From positions 957,554 to 1,021,553 of the forward strand of contig JAQGDQ010000027.1 in the NCBI GenBank assembly GCA_030141605.1: DNA of 64,000 nucleotides, given 5' to 3'. The position numbers were made by a program, and so were the translations under genes. Each line of letters begins with the position of its first letter. Positions within the stretch are counted from its first letter, which is position 1. This document shows, one piece after another, positions 24,101 to 36,500 of the stretch. The notes below the pieces were generated by a model. The model saw only the letters and a list, made by a program, of their open reading frames with translations, did no database searches and was not told the DNA's origin. Source of the stretch: Tubiluchus corallicola (lineage: Eukaryota; Priapulida; Priapulimorpha; Priapulimorphida; Tubiluchidae).

Positions 24101-26266
24101 GCATAACTTAGAAAGTTACACTACTATACTATATTTACAATTAGCACCCGAAGCATGGGCTCAGACTCATGGTGGCTGATTAAATTAAACACTCTTGTAC
24201 AGATACGCTACTGATCTTTGCCTCTGCCACGCTGGGGATCATCACAATTTTCTATGTCGTCACTAGCAGCGACTACACATCAGGGCTCTGACGTCATTGG
24301 AAAAAACAGCGCTAGAGAAGGTGGTCAGTGATCCTGAGGGCCAGAAAGCTCTTTAGACAATTAGACAAGAATCTAGAACATAGAGGACCAACTACAAACA
24401 AGTATAAAAATATTTGTTCTCTTCATAGTTTATGCTAAGAGTGCAGCCGTAACTGGGCGGCAACAGCATCCAAGTGGCAAAACCTAAAAAAGTGGAGTAC
24501 GATCCAGGTTGGATCACCACGCTTAAAGACGATCATATTACCAGGTCCATTATGCGGTGCTGCCATCGGGTAGTTCCAGTAATCCCTGGACGAGAGGCCT
24601 TGATTCGAACGCCAGATCCTGAATTCAGAGCAGCAAACTAAACCACTGGGAGGCATTAAGCCAGATTTAAAAGAGCGTCATAAGACCCGACCAAAATGCC
24701 TGACTAATCTAGTAATCATTAAATATAGATGAGTAAACTTTGAATCTATCAAACTGTTAACGTTTTGTAAGTGAGAACGAAGCTTTGTAATTGCTTATAA
24801 TTGAACTGAACACATATCTTGCTAAACACAAGAAAAGATAAAGAGCAACTGGGGGGTTACCAGATGTTTACATTTACGCCTAAGACAATTGAACGACAAG
24901 TTCTGGGAGAGCAGGAACAAGTTTGTCCTGTTTAGCGTTTAGACTATCACTAGTAACCACAGAGCTGAAGGATTCAGAATGCTGCGCTTATATTTATAGA
25001 TTTAGCACAGATAAAGCAGGTAAGTATTTAAATGTAAGCCAATCAAAAAGTAGGAAATGTGAATTTCATGAACGTAAGATTACTACATTTTGATTTACAG
25101 GGGTGCTTTGCTTTATATTGTGTGTCATTCTGTGTGTGAGATTGTGAACGCAAAACAGGGCGTTATTCAGCCGCGTGACAATACCCTGGTAGAACAACCA
25201 TCCATAGGGTCGACAAGCGTGCAATATCCTTTACACTTGTGCCAACAATTCACACTTTGTTGAAATGAAAGTGTTGATGACAGTAACAGTGATGATGAAA
25301 AGTGTAAATGCGGGGAAATCAGCAAGCTTGGGAAAATTGTATTCATCTATGCCGTGTGTTGTAGGTCAAGTTGTTCCTCAAATATCAAAATATATAAAAA
25401 AAGTAAAAATAAAAAAGAAGCAAATTCCATGACTCAGGTCATAAATTCTGGGCCTCATCATGAGCAGTGTGAAAGTGGTGACTGATGTAAGTGTTACACG
25501 CATTTTCATTATCCTCATCTTTGGTCTATAACACTGGTTTGTAAATCGGTAATTATCGGTTGCACTTTCGAACCTCATTATCCCAACTTCAACCAAGTTC
25601 TAACTTCTTTGTAATTTTATTGTTGATTTGCAGGTTGAATATTCATACTTCAGCATGAACAGAGGTTTCATTAAACATAAAAGTTAAAAATAGTTGAAAT
25701 CATCAGAACGACATAAAATGTGAATTCCTCCTACGCGTCCCAAAAACCACCTGCTTTGTAGACCAAACCATTTATACTATAACACACAAGATAGAAGGTT
25801 ACTTGAAAATGACATAAAAAGAATTCCTTGACACCGAAAGCCTCAAAAACCAGATACTTCACAGCGTTGTAAGCGAAATCAACAAAAAGATAATTTTTGA
25901 GATGCCCGATGGCGGCCATTTTGGATTTTAGGCTCTCGCAGAGTTTCTTCATACATGTGCAACGGACATGATTTCTAAATATTTTACTCCGCAGTCGCGG
26001 AACTACTGAAACCGACCCAACTATTGCATAATTATGAACCAATACTGTCCAGTAACGAAAAGAATGTCAGCGCAAAGCTCTCCGTAACACGATTGTTTTT
26101 ATTTTTTGACTCTTCACAGGATGTGAAAAAAAGTTGGCCGTCACACGGCAGGCAAGTGTTTCATCACTATACAACAGCAGTGGATACAGACAACATTAAA
26201 CACGTGTTCAATGACTGCAAAGCAAGAATCATTAATGAAAGACTGTCGGAAATAATAGATATATAA
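15193..26266 (+). CDS. Heterotrimeric G-protein alpha subunit, divergent Gs-like, ten exons
   Basis: GTPase alpha subunit that couples membrane receptors to effectors. Exons: 15193-15304, 16595-16667, 17518-17572, 18326-18439, 19403-19500, 20037-20189, 20727-20906, 21797-21921, 22663-22715, 26120-26266; all GT-AG, every phase matches, giving 369 residues. G1 is GTGESGKST across exons 1/2. Then come RQNLLDSIQ (helical domain), switch [10 protein letters not shown] with the catalytic Arg, G3 [12 protein letters not shown] with the catalytic Gln, G4 FFNKQD and G5 TTAVDT (usually TCAxDT). GEDP...FI...FL in exon 9 and NIKHVFNDC in exon 10 resemble Gs. There is no N-terminal Met-Gly for myristoylation; a Cys near residue 9 could be palmitoylated. 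The C-terminus SEIIDI lacks the Cys modified by pertussis toxin. A second ATG at 15199 is an alternative start. No frame breaks are seen. Confidence 0.94.
15912..15940. repeat. 12-bp perfect hairpin followed by a T run
   Basis: CCCTCCCTCAAT (15912-15923) and ATTGAGGGAGGG (15929-15940) are exact reverse complements around the loop AAGGC. A run of six T follows at about 15944. It lies in intron 1 of the G alpha gene. It resembles a Pol III or terminator-like hairpin, but I assign no function. Confidence 0.5.
16910..17135 (+). repeat. Two adjacent tRNA-derived SINE-like units (family B)
   Basis: Two successive units (about 16910-17010 and 17031-17135) share a TTGRACTGTC start, a GGGNAACRCGGT stretch with an A-box-like core, an anticodon-arm-like CTTGTMWRCAGAARGTC segment and a B-box-like element. 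The second has GGTTCAAATCC, close to the consensus B box. The arms do not fold into a working tRNA, so I read them as decayed SINE heads in G alpha intron 2. Related units lie near 32228, 36030 (reverse) and 36257. Confidence 0.55.
17215..17323 (+). mobile_element. LINE endonuclease-domain relic
   Basis: One plus-strand frame reads [17 protein letters not shown], ending in a TAA at 17321. It matches the GDxN core of the AP-type endonuclease encoded by non-LTR retrotransposons (hydrophobic run, then GD-M/F-N-A/V-x-x-G). Only this short piece survives. It lies in intron 2 of the G alpha gene just downstream of the family B SINE-like units. Confidence 0.6.
18955..19292. repeat. Polypyrimidine tract followed by an (AATG)n microsatellite
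   Basis: About 18955-19080 is nearly all C and T (TCTTCTCC-like units). It is followed by an (AATG)n tetranucleotide array from about 19121 to 19292, with an almost pure core at 19203-19264. Both lie in intron 4 of the G alpha gene. Confidence 0.85.
20945..21240 (+). repeat. Two tRNA-like SINE copies (family A)
   Basis: Two copies in the same orientation end in TTCTAATTTAG, at 20993-21003 and 21226-21236. Each is preceded by a B-box-like segment (GGTGCGAGTCGC; CAGTTCGAGTGC), and the second also has GGTGCGAAAAATTT. A third copy on the minus strand at about 56528-56605 shares GGTGCGAAATTTTT and TTTTCTAATTTAG. The shared 3' end suggests one SINE family. The pair sits in intron 7 of the G alpha gene. 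Confidence 0.5.
22240..22390. repeat. Minisatellite, about 35-bp unit
   Basis: About four degenerate copies of a unit like CAGTTGATATCATGAAGACA plus ATGTCGAAACGTG lie in tandem, in G alpha intron 8. Confidence 0.75.
22920..23980. other. Less AT-rich block in G alpha intron 9, origin unknown
   Basis: This part of the long intron looks more GC-rich than its surroundings and contains several short open frames (plus strand 23138-23344 and 23621-23806; minus strand about 23970-23740). None shows a motif I know. One minus-strand frame ending near 23070 is rich in Asp, Ser and Lys. It is probably decayed repeat or transposon sequence ending where the SINE-like element at 23983 begins. Confidence 0.35.
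23983..24654 (-). mobile_element. Probable composite SINE: tRNA-like head, GT tract, AATAAA and (AAATC)n tail
   Basis: On the minus strand the element starts near 24654 with a tRNA-like head: GCCTCCCAGTGGTTTAG (A-box-like), an arm near CTGAATTCAG and GGCGTTCGAATCA (B-box-like). A body of about 500 bp follows, then a (TG)n tract (24063-24101), an AATAAA and a terminal (AAATC)n stretch at 23983-23999. A tRNA-like start and a short-repeat tail are SINE traits, and such tails copy those of partner LINEs. It is long for a SINE and may be two nested pieces. It lies in G alpha intron 9. Confidence 0.45.
24655..26119. other. Rest of G alpha intron 9
   Basis: No exon is recognised here. The splice phase from exon 9 (phase 0) to the last exon at 26120 needs no further exon. 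Confidence 0.5.
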
Positions 26267-29200
26267 AAAAGTATAACATTTGTCTTGCACTGCTCATATA
26301 AATATCCCGTGTATCTTATTGTTAGTATCGTAAGTTTGCGTATGTGCAACACTTCTTTGACATCAGAGTACATATGACGCAGACATTAATAAGCCTTTTC
26401 ACAGTTCCAGCGATTGATGATGATCATGAAAATGTCAAAGATTAAGTGAATCAGACAACACGTTTGTGTACACTTGATAGCGCCTTGCAGCCTTTGCTGT
26501 TGTAATAGTAACAGTTTTAACTGCTAGCTAGAACCGTACCTAGTTCATTTTTCTTGTTCCCAAGCAAGGTCCTGCTAGTAAATCAATCTATGAACAGACT
26601 AATGCATAATTAACTAAAGTCCACATTAAACAACTGAAGTTACTAAACTGATGCGGCAGACGGTTTTGCTTTATCCAGAAATCACGTGACGATCGTAGTA
26701 GTAAGTAGTAGTAAGACATGTTGCTGTGGTACACTTAACAACTGACCTACAGCCACTGCACGTGCGCATAACGAAGCAGCGAAAAGGCTTATTATAGGGG
26801 AGATGTGACGCGGTCATTAACTGAACATACTACTTTTATTACAATTTACATTACGTAAGTGGGCGAAGTATCAGAAACTTAAGATTTCCAAAATTTAAGC
26901 TAGTAGTTTAGCATCACATTTTGGTTATCTTCTGTTTGTAATATTTATTGTATATGGTTTGTATACCGATATGTTTGTAAACAAGTTATTACTTTTGCTG
27001 AAATATCGGCAAAATTAAAATTAGGCGTAGTTGCTTATTCAGTATTTAGCCTATCATGTATAGTACACGGGCACAGACGTGAGACGAGCGTGAATGAAGT
27101 ACATGCGCAAGTGTGTTAAAAATATGAAAGAATTAAGAAATGAAAAATACAGTTACACGTTATACACGACATCGTTTCAGAACTTTAAAGATTAAATGAA
27201 CGTCAAAGCTAAGTAGGTCAATCTCTTCTAATTGACTGATTGCCTAAATTACGGCGTGTTTATTTATCAAAAAGTTATGCGTATAAAACGATAATTTACT
27301 AAAAAAGTGATTGGCTAAAGACGAACGCAGTTCTACCGGTTGTCACTCTAATATTTTTCAATTTTCTCATTAATGATTCTTTCTAGGGAAAAACGTAAAA
27401 TTTCTAAGAGTTATGCATATGATACACCAATGCTCCCAGCGTCTGGAAGCGAGAAAGCACGTTTATATTGTCAGTGGGTGATGAAATCAGAAATATTGGC
27501 AACGGACCCTGGAAGTCAGATGCTAGAACCGCTTCCTATTTTCCTATTTTTGAGCGTCCGTTCCTCGACCAGCTAAAGATGATTAGACCTGTGATTAGAC
27601 CTACGAATAAATAATATAAACAAAAAACTTCAAAAATGAAGTTGCTAGGGTCCATTTTGTTTTTCTGCGAAGAACTTGAAGATCCGACGCCACACACTTT
27701 GTTTTTAACTTACTACGCAGTGAATGCTAGAGGCTGGAGACAAGCAGTCTGACGCTGAACGCTTTAGTGAATAACAGAAACAGGACCACACTCAGTTTCT
27801 GTAAGTAATATCACAAGAAATTCACATACTCAGTAAACGCACGCAGTTTACTTATTGCTCCTTACAACATCACAGTAAATATCACAGAGGAATAATTAAC
27901 AGTAAAAATTAGAAAAAGCGAATTATCAGCTTTTAAAATTGTTCACAATGATTATGATTCATCTTACGCAACATTGGTTCTCATTCACTGTGCAGGTCAG
28001 GCTAACATGAAAAAAATGTTAATCAACTTAGACTGTGTATTTTGGCGTCTATATTTACATATAAAAGGAAAACTGTTTATGTTAATATTACCTACGCCCT
28101 TCTGGAAATTTACGAGAAAATTAAAATAATTTTTGGAGCAATTACCGACAGCAATGTTTATAAAATCAGCTGTATTTGCTTATTTAGATGTCTGAAACAA
28201 TTGTGAACTTCACAGGTTTGACTGATTAAGCTAACAGTAGGCTTTGAATTGAATTCAAACTTGTTTCAAAAATATTTAAGCATTGCGAGGTAGATATCTG
28301 TGAGAGAGATATCTGTAAGGTAGATATCTGTGTGGTGCCATCCAGCATGTGCAAACCTACTCTACTAATGAACAAAAAACATAAAATGAAGAAATCGAAA
28401 ACCAAACAAAATATTTGCAATTAAACACATTCAGATCTACTCCCGGAAGCCAAGCCAAGTAGGTAGCAAGTGCACGATGGAAGTTTTATAAGCAAAACGT
28501 GGCCTAGTTTGACTGACTGTTAAACTTTACAATACGAAACTACGCGCAGTGTAGAAACTAGTCCAGAATGCGAAACACTGGCTTATTCGCTTATTTAGCT
28601 TTTTTGCCCAGTTTTCAGGATAAATCCAATTTTCATAAACATGTCATTTAGAACGTCATGTATCCTTGCTATGGATCTGTTTCATTGTAGAATTCTAGAA
28701 TACGGTGTAATACGGAGACGCCACAATATAAAAACTGGTTACAACCTAGAACCTGGTATTTATTACCTGAACAATAAGAACGAGAACGAGATTCACATCA
28801 CAGCGAAATAGCGAGTTTATAAAATTAATTCGGAAGCTAGTAACCCAAAAACCACTTTAACAAAGAGAGCAAAGCTGTGCCTCAACCACCATTAACACTA
28901 TCTAACCTTGCAATTAGACACTGTAACCAGCAAGTACCTACAATAATGTGCATACTTTCCACGTAGTGTTCAGCATAATGAAAAATAATCGCTGATTTAG
29001 CTGAGCTTAGGCTAAGCCACAAACAAGACATCGACCGGTCTTTGGCAACATTTACTTATCAGGAAACATAATGCTTTGCCCATGACTTTGACACAGCCAG
29101 TGCCAAAGAACCTCGCCGCGTTTTAAATATTGTATGTTCTGATAAACAAATTTTATTAATAAATAGTCTAACTAAAAATGGCAATTACATAACTTTAAAG

Positions 29201-29290
29201 AGTAAAATTTTAGCATGAAAATTTTAAGATGAAACTGTCAAAGCTTTTAAGCACTTTAAAGAATTTTTACTGCAACTTTTATTTCCTATT
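26267..29290. other. Intergenic, no recognised gene
   Basis: The 3' UTR of the G alpha gene starts here. I see no other exon that I can support. Short open frames, including 27373-27576, lack motifs. A small tandem of a roughly 20-bp unit (AGGTAGATATCTGTG-like) lies at about 28288-28335. Confidence 0.4.
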
Positions 29291-29927
29291 TCATGACATT
29301 AAAATATCTACACCGGGTGCACTGGCAAGAACGCCAATAACCTCGCCTGTGTTTTTAGTACCAAGGGTCCGCCTGAACCTCCTTCAATATTACTGCGAGT
29401 TGGATTATAGGCGCAAATATGAAAAGTTTTGGAAAGATCCTCACAGTCACCAATCATATCAATTGCTACTAATTATGCTTTCTGTAAACGATCATACACA
29501 GGCACTGGTAAACCTGTTGGCCCCAGTTTTCCCCATCCTGCCATAATGACTTTTTCATTAATATAATCATCTCTGTCGCAAACAGGTAGTTTAGCAGGCA
29601 GAATATCTTGATCGCTTCCTATAATGACAGTATACTCAACACGCCTGCTTAATCGCACTAAGGCAATATCATGATATTCAAAATCCTTAGACCCCAAAGA
29701 AAATGTTGTTTATACCACCGCACTATTGGGGAGTCCCATACACTGTTATGTCCAATATAGACTTTTAAGTGTTCTCCGGGCATTTCGACAAACTTAAAAC
29801 AATGAGCTGCTGTTAAGACCCACAAGTTGTCGATGAGGGTTCCTCCGCAAACACATTTCGTCAAAACAAGAAAGACAATATAGGGAAATTCTCGTTCTTT
29901 AACTTCTTCTCCGCCTCGAATCCTTGG
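29291..29927 (-). pseudogene. Trypsin-like serine protease (S1) pseudogene
   Basis: The minus strand carries an S1 protease domain in pieces. It begins at PRIRGGEEVKEREFPY (the activation-site region; families usually have I-V-G-G). The catalytic His is in WVLTAAHC and the catalytic Asp in EYHDIALVRL; then come AGWGKLG and EGGSGGPLV, where the usual GDSGGP has Gly for Asp but keeps the Ser. It is broken in three places: a frame change near 29690 in a T run, an in-frame TAA at 29473-29475 after RLQKA, and a frame change near 29345 in an A run. The frame also meets a stop just above RIRGG, so no signal peptide or propeptide is attached. All the breaks fall within one exon-like block without introns, which fits a decaying gene copy. 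Sequencing error could explain an indel but hardly all the defects. Confidence 0.85.
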
Positions 29928-31975
29928 TTAAGCAGACAGTGTTGTTACGTTGTAAAATGTACTTTCAGCAGGCGTAGAAGTAGTGGTAAGTGTAGAGAGA
30001 CATCCATTAAAGTAGAACCATGTAAACATCAACGAACTGTAGCAGATAGCTTCATACTGGTGCTAATCTACTGGTCCTAATCTAATGAGGTGCTAATCTA
30101 ATGTGGTAAAGTTGTGTTTCTCTGTTCTTTCACAGGCACTGTTCTTCCACAGGCAGTTATTTCTATGCAACTTTTTGGGCTGTGCCACTTATTATTTTGT
30201 TCAGCATGGTACTTGGTTGTATTTTTCCATTGTTAGTACATTTAAATTCAGACAATGCAAACTTCGAAATTGTTGAGAGAAAACTGACTTTTACTAGTTA
30301 AGTTTTGGAATACTTGTTTGCAGAACCTGTTAAGTTATGGATTGCGCGCGCGTGTTCGTGCCTAACGTTTCAGGATGGTAGTTTTCGGGAGATCTTAACA
30401 TCGTAATGACGGCGGCCAAGAGGTCCAGACTGCCAGACTTCAATCACGGGTTGCTCATGCTAATTGCGATTGCGGAACAGGTACTTAGCTGGTAAACGCA
30501 CCTGCCTCGTTTATACCTGGTATTCGCGACTATGCAATGACTTCGCACGGCCGAGTCCATCACAATGCAGAGGGTGGTCGAAAACAAATGGCATTTCGCC
30601 CACGTAACATTATGAAAACATCATTTTGTAACAGATGATATAATTACAGTTCGGAATTCTAAAAAGAAAACAATCATAGGGCACTTGTCGTCATGCCTTA
30701 ACGTCTGCTGATCGTTGCAAACTAGCAACGAAGGTATGAAACCTCTTACACCTTCTATTTGATCTTAATTAGTGTCTATCAGTAACAGGTTCTGAAATAG
30801 TGTAGCAGAACCATTGTAACCAAAAAGGTGTGCTATTCCAATTGAAAGAAACTACTATGTGTTACGGATTTTTTCTTGCTGCGGTAACACCTTGGCCCCA
30901 GCGGACTGCTACTTTATGTTTATTACTCTAAGTTAATTAACTAAGAAAGACTTTCTTAGAACAAAATTGAAATCAGTTGTTATGAGTTAACACATCAAAT
31001 GTGAAAATGTAAATGTTGTTAACTTAAACACACCTAACTTATTAATGAAATTAAAACTATAGTTAATTAAAATCTCTGAATTCTACCTTACAGGGCAATT
31101 TATTTATACTCTTGCGTTCCCTTGACCCAATATTTTCATCTTTCTTTCATTAGCTTCATTATCACTCATACTATTTTTGTAGCTTAACATCAGCATCAAA
31201 CACATCATAAACAACTTGTCCTACTATTTCGCACATCACTATTAAAAAAACAAGTTTCATAACTTTCTTAATCCCCGTCTTACTTAATGCATAACTAACA
31301 GTTATGTAATCGTGTGCCTATTAAACTTATAAATGGTATTTACTCACTGAAAGGCGTTTATATAGGTTGTACCTGTTTGCCAATCAGCATTTGATTAATT
31401 GCCCATTGTTGTTTTTATAAATGTACTTATAATTGTAATGTTTCTTATCAAATAAAAATGTTGTTTAAACTAACACATCAGTACTCCGAATCACAAAAAA
31501 GATGTACTATTTTTGCGAAGTATTTGCGAAGCTTAAATGTCTGATGAAGTCAGGCATTGTCAAGGAATATCTTCTTTGAAACTATTAAAACTAGACAATC
31601 ATTGTTGATAATACAGCCGTAAAAACAATTTAAATTTTTGTATGTGATTGTTATGCCTTTTTAAACTATATGCTTCATCTTCTTGTTGGTAAATAAAATT
31701 CATCATCTTCTGTTGGTAAATAAAATCCATGTTACTTTTTTTCTTGTTGTCCGTGTTTGACATTTGTTTTACTTTTGCTACAACCACTTATGTAACTTGA
31801 CTGTACATATGTACGAAAATGATGTTAATAATAGCATACCATTTCTGTTTTTAAACATAATAAAATTAAACTTAAAAATTTTATGCCGATTAAATTTTTT
31901 GAAAATTTATTTCACCAGAAAGAAAAATGTTTCTCAAATGGTTTTTCGGTTGACATTTGTCTGGTCTGTTAATTT

Positions 31976-32110
31976 CTATTTGGTGGTACTTTGACCGGTG
32001 GTCCTTTGTCCTTTCAGACGAATCGTTGACCAACAGTCCTTTATCTATTGGTTCTTTGACTAGTGGTCCTTTGGCAGGTGGTCCTTTGCCTGGTGGCCCT
32101 GTGACTGGGA
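31976..32110. repeat. 15-bp imperfect tandem repeat
   Basis: About eight units of the type GGTGGTCCTTTGNCN. Being 15 bp long, the array is open in one plus-strand frame and would read as Gly-Gly-Pro-Leu-like repeats (SGPLAGGPLPGGPVTG). I see no splice or promoter context, so I treat it as a minisatellite rather than a gene. Confidence 0.6.
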
Positions 32111-32227
32111 TCCTGTGTCCTACACCCGTTCTAATTCTAGAAATGACGAAATATGGGATCCCAAAAGTTAGAACAGCCTAGATTTTTCGAAGTGTTTAAT
32201 TTGTTGGTCAACTACATGGGATGATCA

Positions 32228-32345
32228 TTGAACAGCCTTGATCTTTGGGGAATACGGTCTGGTGGTGTAAAACGTCTGTCTTGTAAACAGAGGATTCCTT
32301 GTTCAGATAAAAGACTTTTTTCCAGCTTTTTCACGTTTCTTGTAT
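32228..32345 (+). repeat. tRNA-derived SINE-like unit (family B)
   Basis: It shares TTGGGGAATACGGT, the arm CTGTCTTGTAAACAGA and the following GATTCCTTGTTC with the units near 16910-17135 and 36257. It is decayed; the B-box match is weak. Confidence 0.45.
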
Positions 32346-33573
32346 TTCATGTTTGGTATCAAAATTTAATTAAATGTGGACTTGTACCATCATTAATAAT
32401 ATTCATCACATTAAGATTACAATAACTAACAGGGAAGATTTTCACCTAGTTCCACTTTCCCCCGTTTAATAAAAAATAGGGATAATCAACTTTATCTTAT
32501 TCATAGCTGTTCCAACAGTAATTGGGAGACCTATATTGCATATATCAATTTTATATCATGCTGAATTTACTCACAGCGCATAACTTTAACCAGCATGACA
32601 ACTACAGATGTGCACTACTTGCACAAATTTTCTTCCTAATTACACAAAATGCCAAATAACACACTGCCAATTTGGCAGCTTTAAACACTAACATTTTTAC
32701 AAATTTCATTGTCAATTTTTTGTGTGAAATCATTCTGCGCCTGTTTTTACGTTAAAATAAAGTTTACGTGTGTAATAAGGTTTGGTTTGGTATTATTTTT
32801 ATTTCCTTGTTCGTGCAGAAATGTGTGTTAAAATTGTTAAATTATTGCGTCTGAAATTTAGGTTAAAAGAAAATGAATGTGTGAACCAGAAAACATTCTC
32901 ACTTATTTGCAAGACACGTAGCTAGTTTGTCACGTGTTTGCACTTGTTTAGTGAATGTTTTCACAAGTTATTGAAGGTATTTACTTTAAGATTGACCCAA
33001 TTTTTATAAATTGTACAACTACAATACTAACCATACAAATAAAAATTACAATAGACAACAGATAATACACAGTTGCTTAAGAGGTCTAATGCGGAGTGTG
33101 AATGCGAGTCATACTTGCGTGACCAATTATGATATTCAAAACTACCGAAAATTCCCACCACGGAACTACAAGAGACAGCATACAAAGCTGTTTTATACGA
33201 GGCAGGAAATGAGCGTTTTCACTTTCTGATACGCCAGTAAAACTAGCCAAATTTCATTGTCGCGAGACTGGAAAGGGAAAATGTTTTTCTAGGACTACAG
33301 GATATTAAGTGACCCAGAAAGTATTAACAAAATACACGGTAGCGGGTGCGGACGTACCAGTTTTGTATTTTTTGCTGCTGCATTGTTGTCATTAGTATAA
33401 ATGCCAATTCTGGAGAACGACTGAGTACGCCCCTTCTGTTAAGGGCGGTAATTGCTCATGCGTTTAGTTATTTTTTTACACACAGTAAAACGTCTCTATG
33501 TGACCGGTTTGCCAGTACTAATATGTTCAGTGTTTAATCGTGCTTTAATTATACTAAGGAAGACATGCAATAA

Positions 33574-36500
33574 AATGGATTGCTACAGGCTCTCCGTTTT
33601 GTTTGTGGCGTTTGTAAATTTCGGTAAGTATCGTGAACTCGTTTCAAACTTTGAAGTACAAAAGTAATGCCTCACTTGAATAAAGTGTGTATTAAGGTAA
33701 ATATTTTATTGTGTTTGGTATTTGCACGCAAGCCTTTGACAGGGGGACTTTTTTATATAATGACTGACTACGACAGTAATTGTAACCGTGAAGCTTTGTA
33801 GCTAATGTAGCTGCTCTTTTGCATAAAATTAACGTATTTGAAATGCACAAAAGCGCAGGGTCTCCATAGAAAAATCTCTGATAATTCGCACTCAGGTCTT
33901 AAGAACCTGACTAAAATTTCAAAAATGCACCTTTCCTGTCAATTTCGAATTGTTATTTTAATAAATCAGTCAGTACTTTACAAATAAAAATGTCAATTTA
34001 ATAAAAATACTATTCGCATATGCAATATGCTAATGCGAAATCTCAACTACATATATTTACTGTTCGGCGTCAGTTATTTAGGTCGTGAAGTTTTCAGTTT
34101 AAAATTCTTTTATTTTTCCTTTTGCAATTGCACGTAGTAGTAGAGCAAGCAAAATATTATGAAAACCAAATAGATGTGTTGAACAAGCATTACATGCGTG
34201 CTTTATCAAGTTGTCTTGGTAATTTTAAACGTCAGTGATATTACGGTATATAAGTAATACTATATAAGTAATATGATACTTTGCACAAAGTATCATAGAA
34301 TGATGTAAGGACTAATAAACCTTAGTAGTAGTAACACGTAGTAAGTTTACTGACATGCCCTAGCAATCATACAAAGTCAGAACAAAGTTGCATGACAGTC
34401 TTGTAAATAACAAGCACAGAAACTTTTCTGCGTTCAGTTAAAACAGATGAACACTTTTTTTGCAAAACTAGCAAGATCTACATGATTGCTCTACTCCACT
34501 CCACCGCCCCCTTTCGAACATAAGATTGTGCGACGAAACGCGCCCGCGTGTACACTGATCTAACTTTTTATACCAATCTAGCGTAGACATCTCTGTTCCA
34601 ATAAATTGGATGATGTATTAAATTTTTTTATGCAGAATATACTTTGTCCGAGTTCAGTTCAATATTAAGTCGTTGACGCGTTGTTTATCGGAATTCATAA
34701 CGTTTTTGGTGCATGTATGTTACGCAAATACACGTTAGCTGAGTGAACATTGTTTATAAAGTCTTCAAACATGGCTCACCATAGATAGCTTTTTGTTTAA
34801 ATCAAATTTCATTGTGTCAAATAGTTTGTTTTGATTGCGCCTAATAATTATGCCATAGTTAGTTGTAATTTAGGTAAATAAACTGTGTGCAAAATTTAAA
34901 TAAGATTTAATTTGTAGCTTCTTTGTTTTTTAGTCATCAACTAACTACATGCAATTATACATAATGCATAATAATTCGCCATTACAGATTCGGTTTACTG
35001 AAAACATTGCTTTAAAGCAAAAGACAAATCACTTAGCATTTTGGGTTTATTTTACAGTCACTTAAACTTTGAAAAATGTAATAAAGAAATTTGCAGAAAA
35101 TTTGTCTGTAGAACGTGAAGTGAATTTATATTACCGCTGTACAGAAATTTACAGGCGCAGTGGTAGCCACCATTTACTTTAAAATTATGACGCAATTGAT
35201 GGCTTCTTGATTTTTCGTGAGCGCACCGTGGCTTGTCATAAAATAATTCAAACTTCTGCACATTATTTAGTATTTACGCAGAAATATCACAAAATGAGCT
35301 GCCTAAATTTTTTCAAAAACTTTTCATACCTTTGACACAAAATGACAATGCGATGCTTTTCTTCAGCCGATAAACGACATCATTGGTGAAAAATGGCACC
35401 AAAATGGAGGCGCCCAAGTGTCAAACACTTGCGATTTTAAAATGACTTTACTAATCACATGAGGCACTTATCACACTTTTATTACTAAATCTTTTCAATA
35501 CTTTTCGCGAATTTTGAAATAAACTTCCTAGAAAAATTGGCTTTTCTTTAATTCTTTGTCGCTGTCTTCCTTTCAAAAAATAAAAACTTTGTGTTGCCAC
35601 GACGCAAGACAAAATAACTAAAATGCGTTCTTCATAGTAGATGATTGAGGCAGACATATTGCCACAACCAAATATTTCCACCATACATTTATTTGCTGTG
35701 TTCAGCAAGGTATAATGTGTAGCTGTAAGCTCACGAATGTGTCTGATCACATTTAAAGGTCCTATGACACTATTTTTTATGTTTGCACAGCGTATACGAA
35801 ATTACATATTTCTTAGCTTTTAAGTCAGTTCTGATGCGCTACGTTGGCCCTGCATCGTAGTTCGGGAAAACGATGGGCAAAATTAATGACAACATTAATA
35901 AATAAATCAATTAATTATAATCTTAACATCAAGATTGAAATATTACTGATGGCACAAATTGGGAATTAATTAAATTCTGAAACCAAATTTGAAAAAAACA
36001 GCAAAAATGAAAACTTGTAACAGTCAGGATTTCAACGAGGAACTTTCGCTTACAAGGCAGATTTGAACCAGGGATACAGAGCAGACAGCTACTTCGTTCC
36101 CCGGCAATCCAGACAGTCCAGAGCCCATGCCTACTTAATTAATACCTACGAGACTTACAAATTCAAAATTAAACTAAACTAAGCTAAAATTAACTCCACT
36201 GCGAGTGATTAACATTAGAAATGACGATTTTGGTTTGATAGCAATAAGAGATAAACATTGGACTGTTTTGATTGCTTGGGGAACATGGTAGCAGCCTAAA
36301 AAGTCTGCCTGTATCCTTGGTTCAAATCTTTGCTGTATTCCAACTTTTCTGTTTCTTGTTCTTCAATTAATGTAATGAATTTTATTTTAATTAGTAAGCA
36401 GTCAGAGGGATGGCTGCGGAACCACGAAAGGCTGTTACAGATTTGGTTCCACAGAAGACTGTAACGCTGATACCTGTGAGTACATGATAACGTGGCAAGT

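Larger units (their letters stand above)
29928..33573. other. Intergenic: repeats, no recognised gene
   Basis: A decayed tRNA-like stretch at about 30478-30545 (TTAGCTGGTAAACGC, then GGTATTCGCGACT) may be an old SINE. A 15-bp imperfect tandem (GGTGGTCCTTTG-like) lies at about 31976-32110. A family B SINE-like unit lies at about 32228-32345. I recognise no coding exon. Confidence 0.4.

Noticed and set aside
31957-32181. Gly-Pro-rich frame as a collagen-like protein
   Set aside because: It follows a 15-bp imperfect minisatellite, with no signal peptide, splice sites or regular Gly-X-Y pattern.
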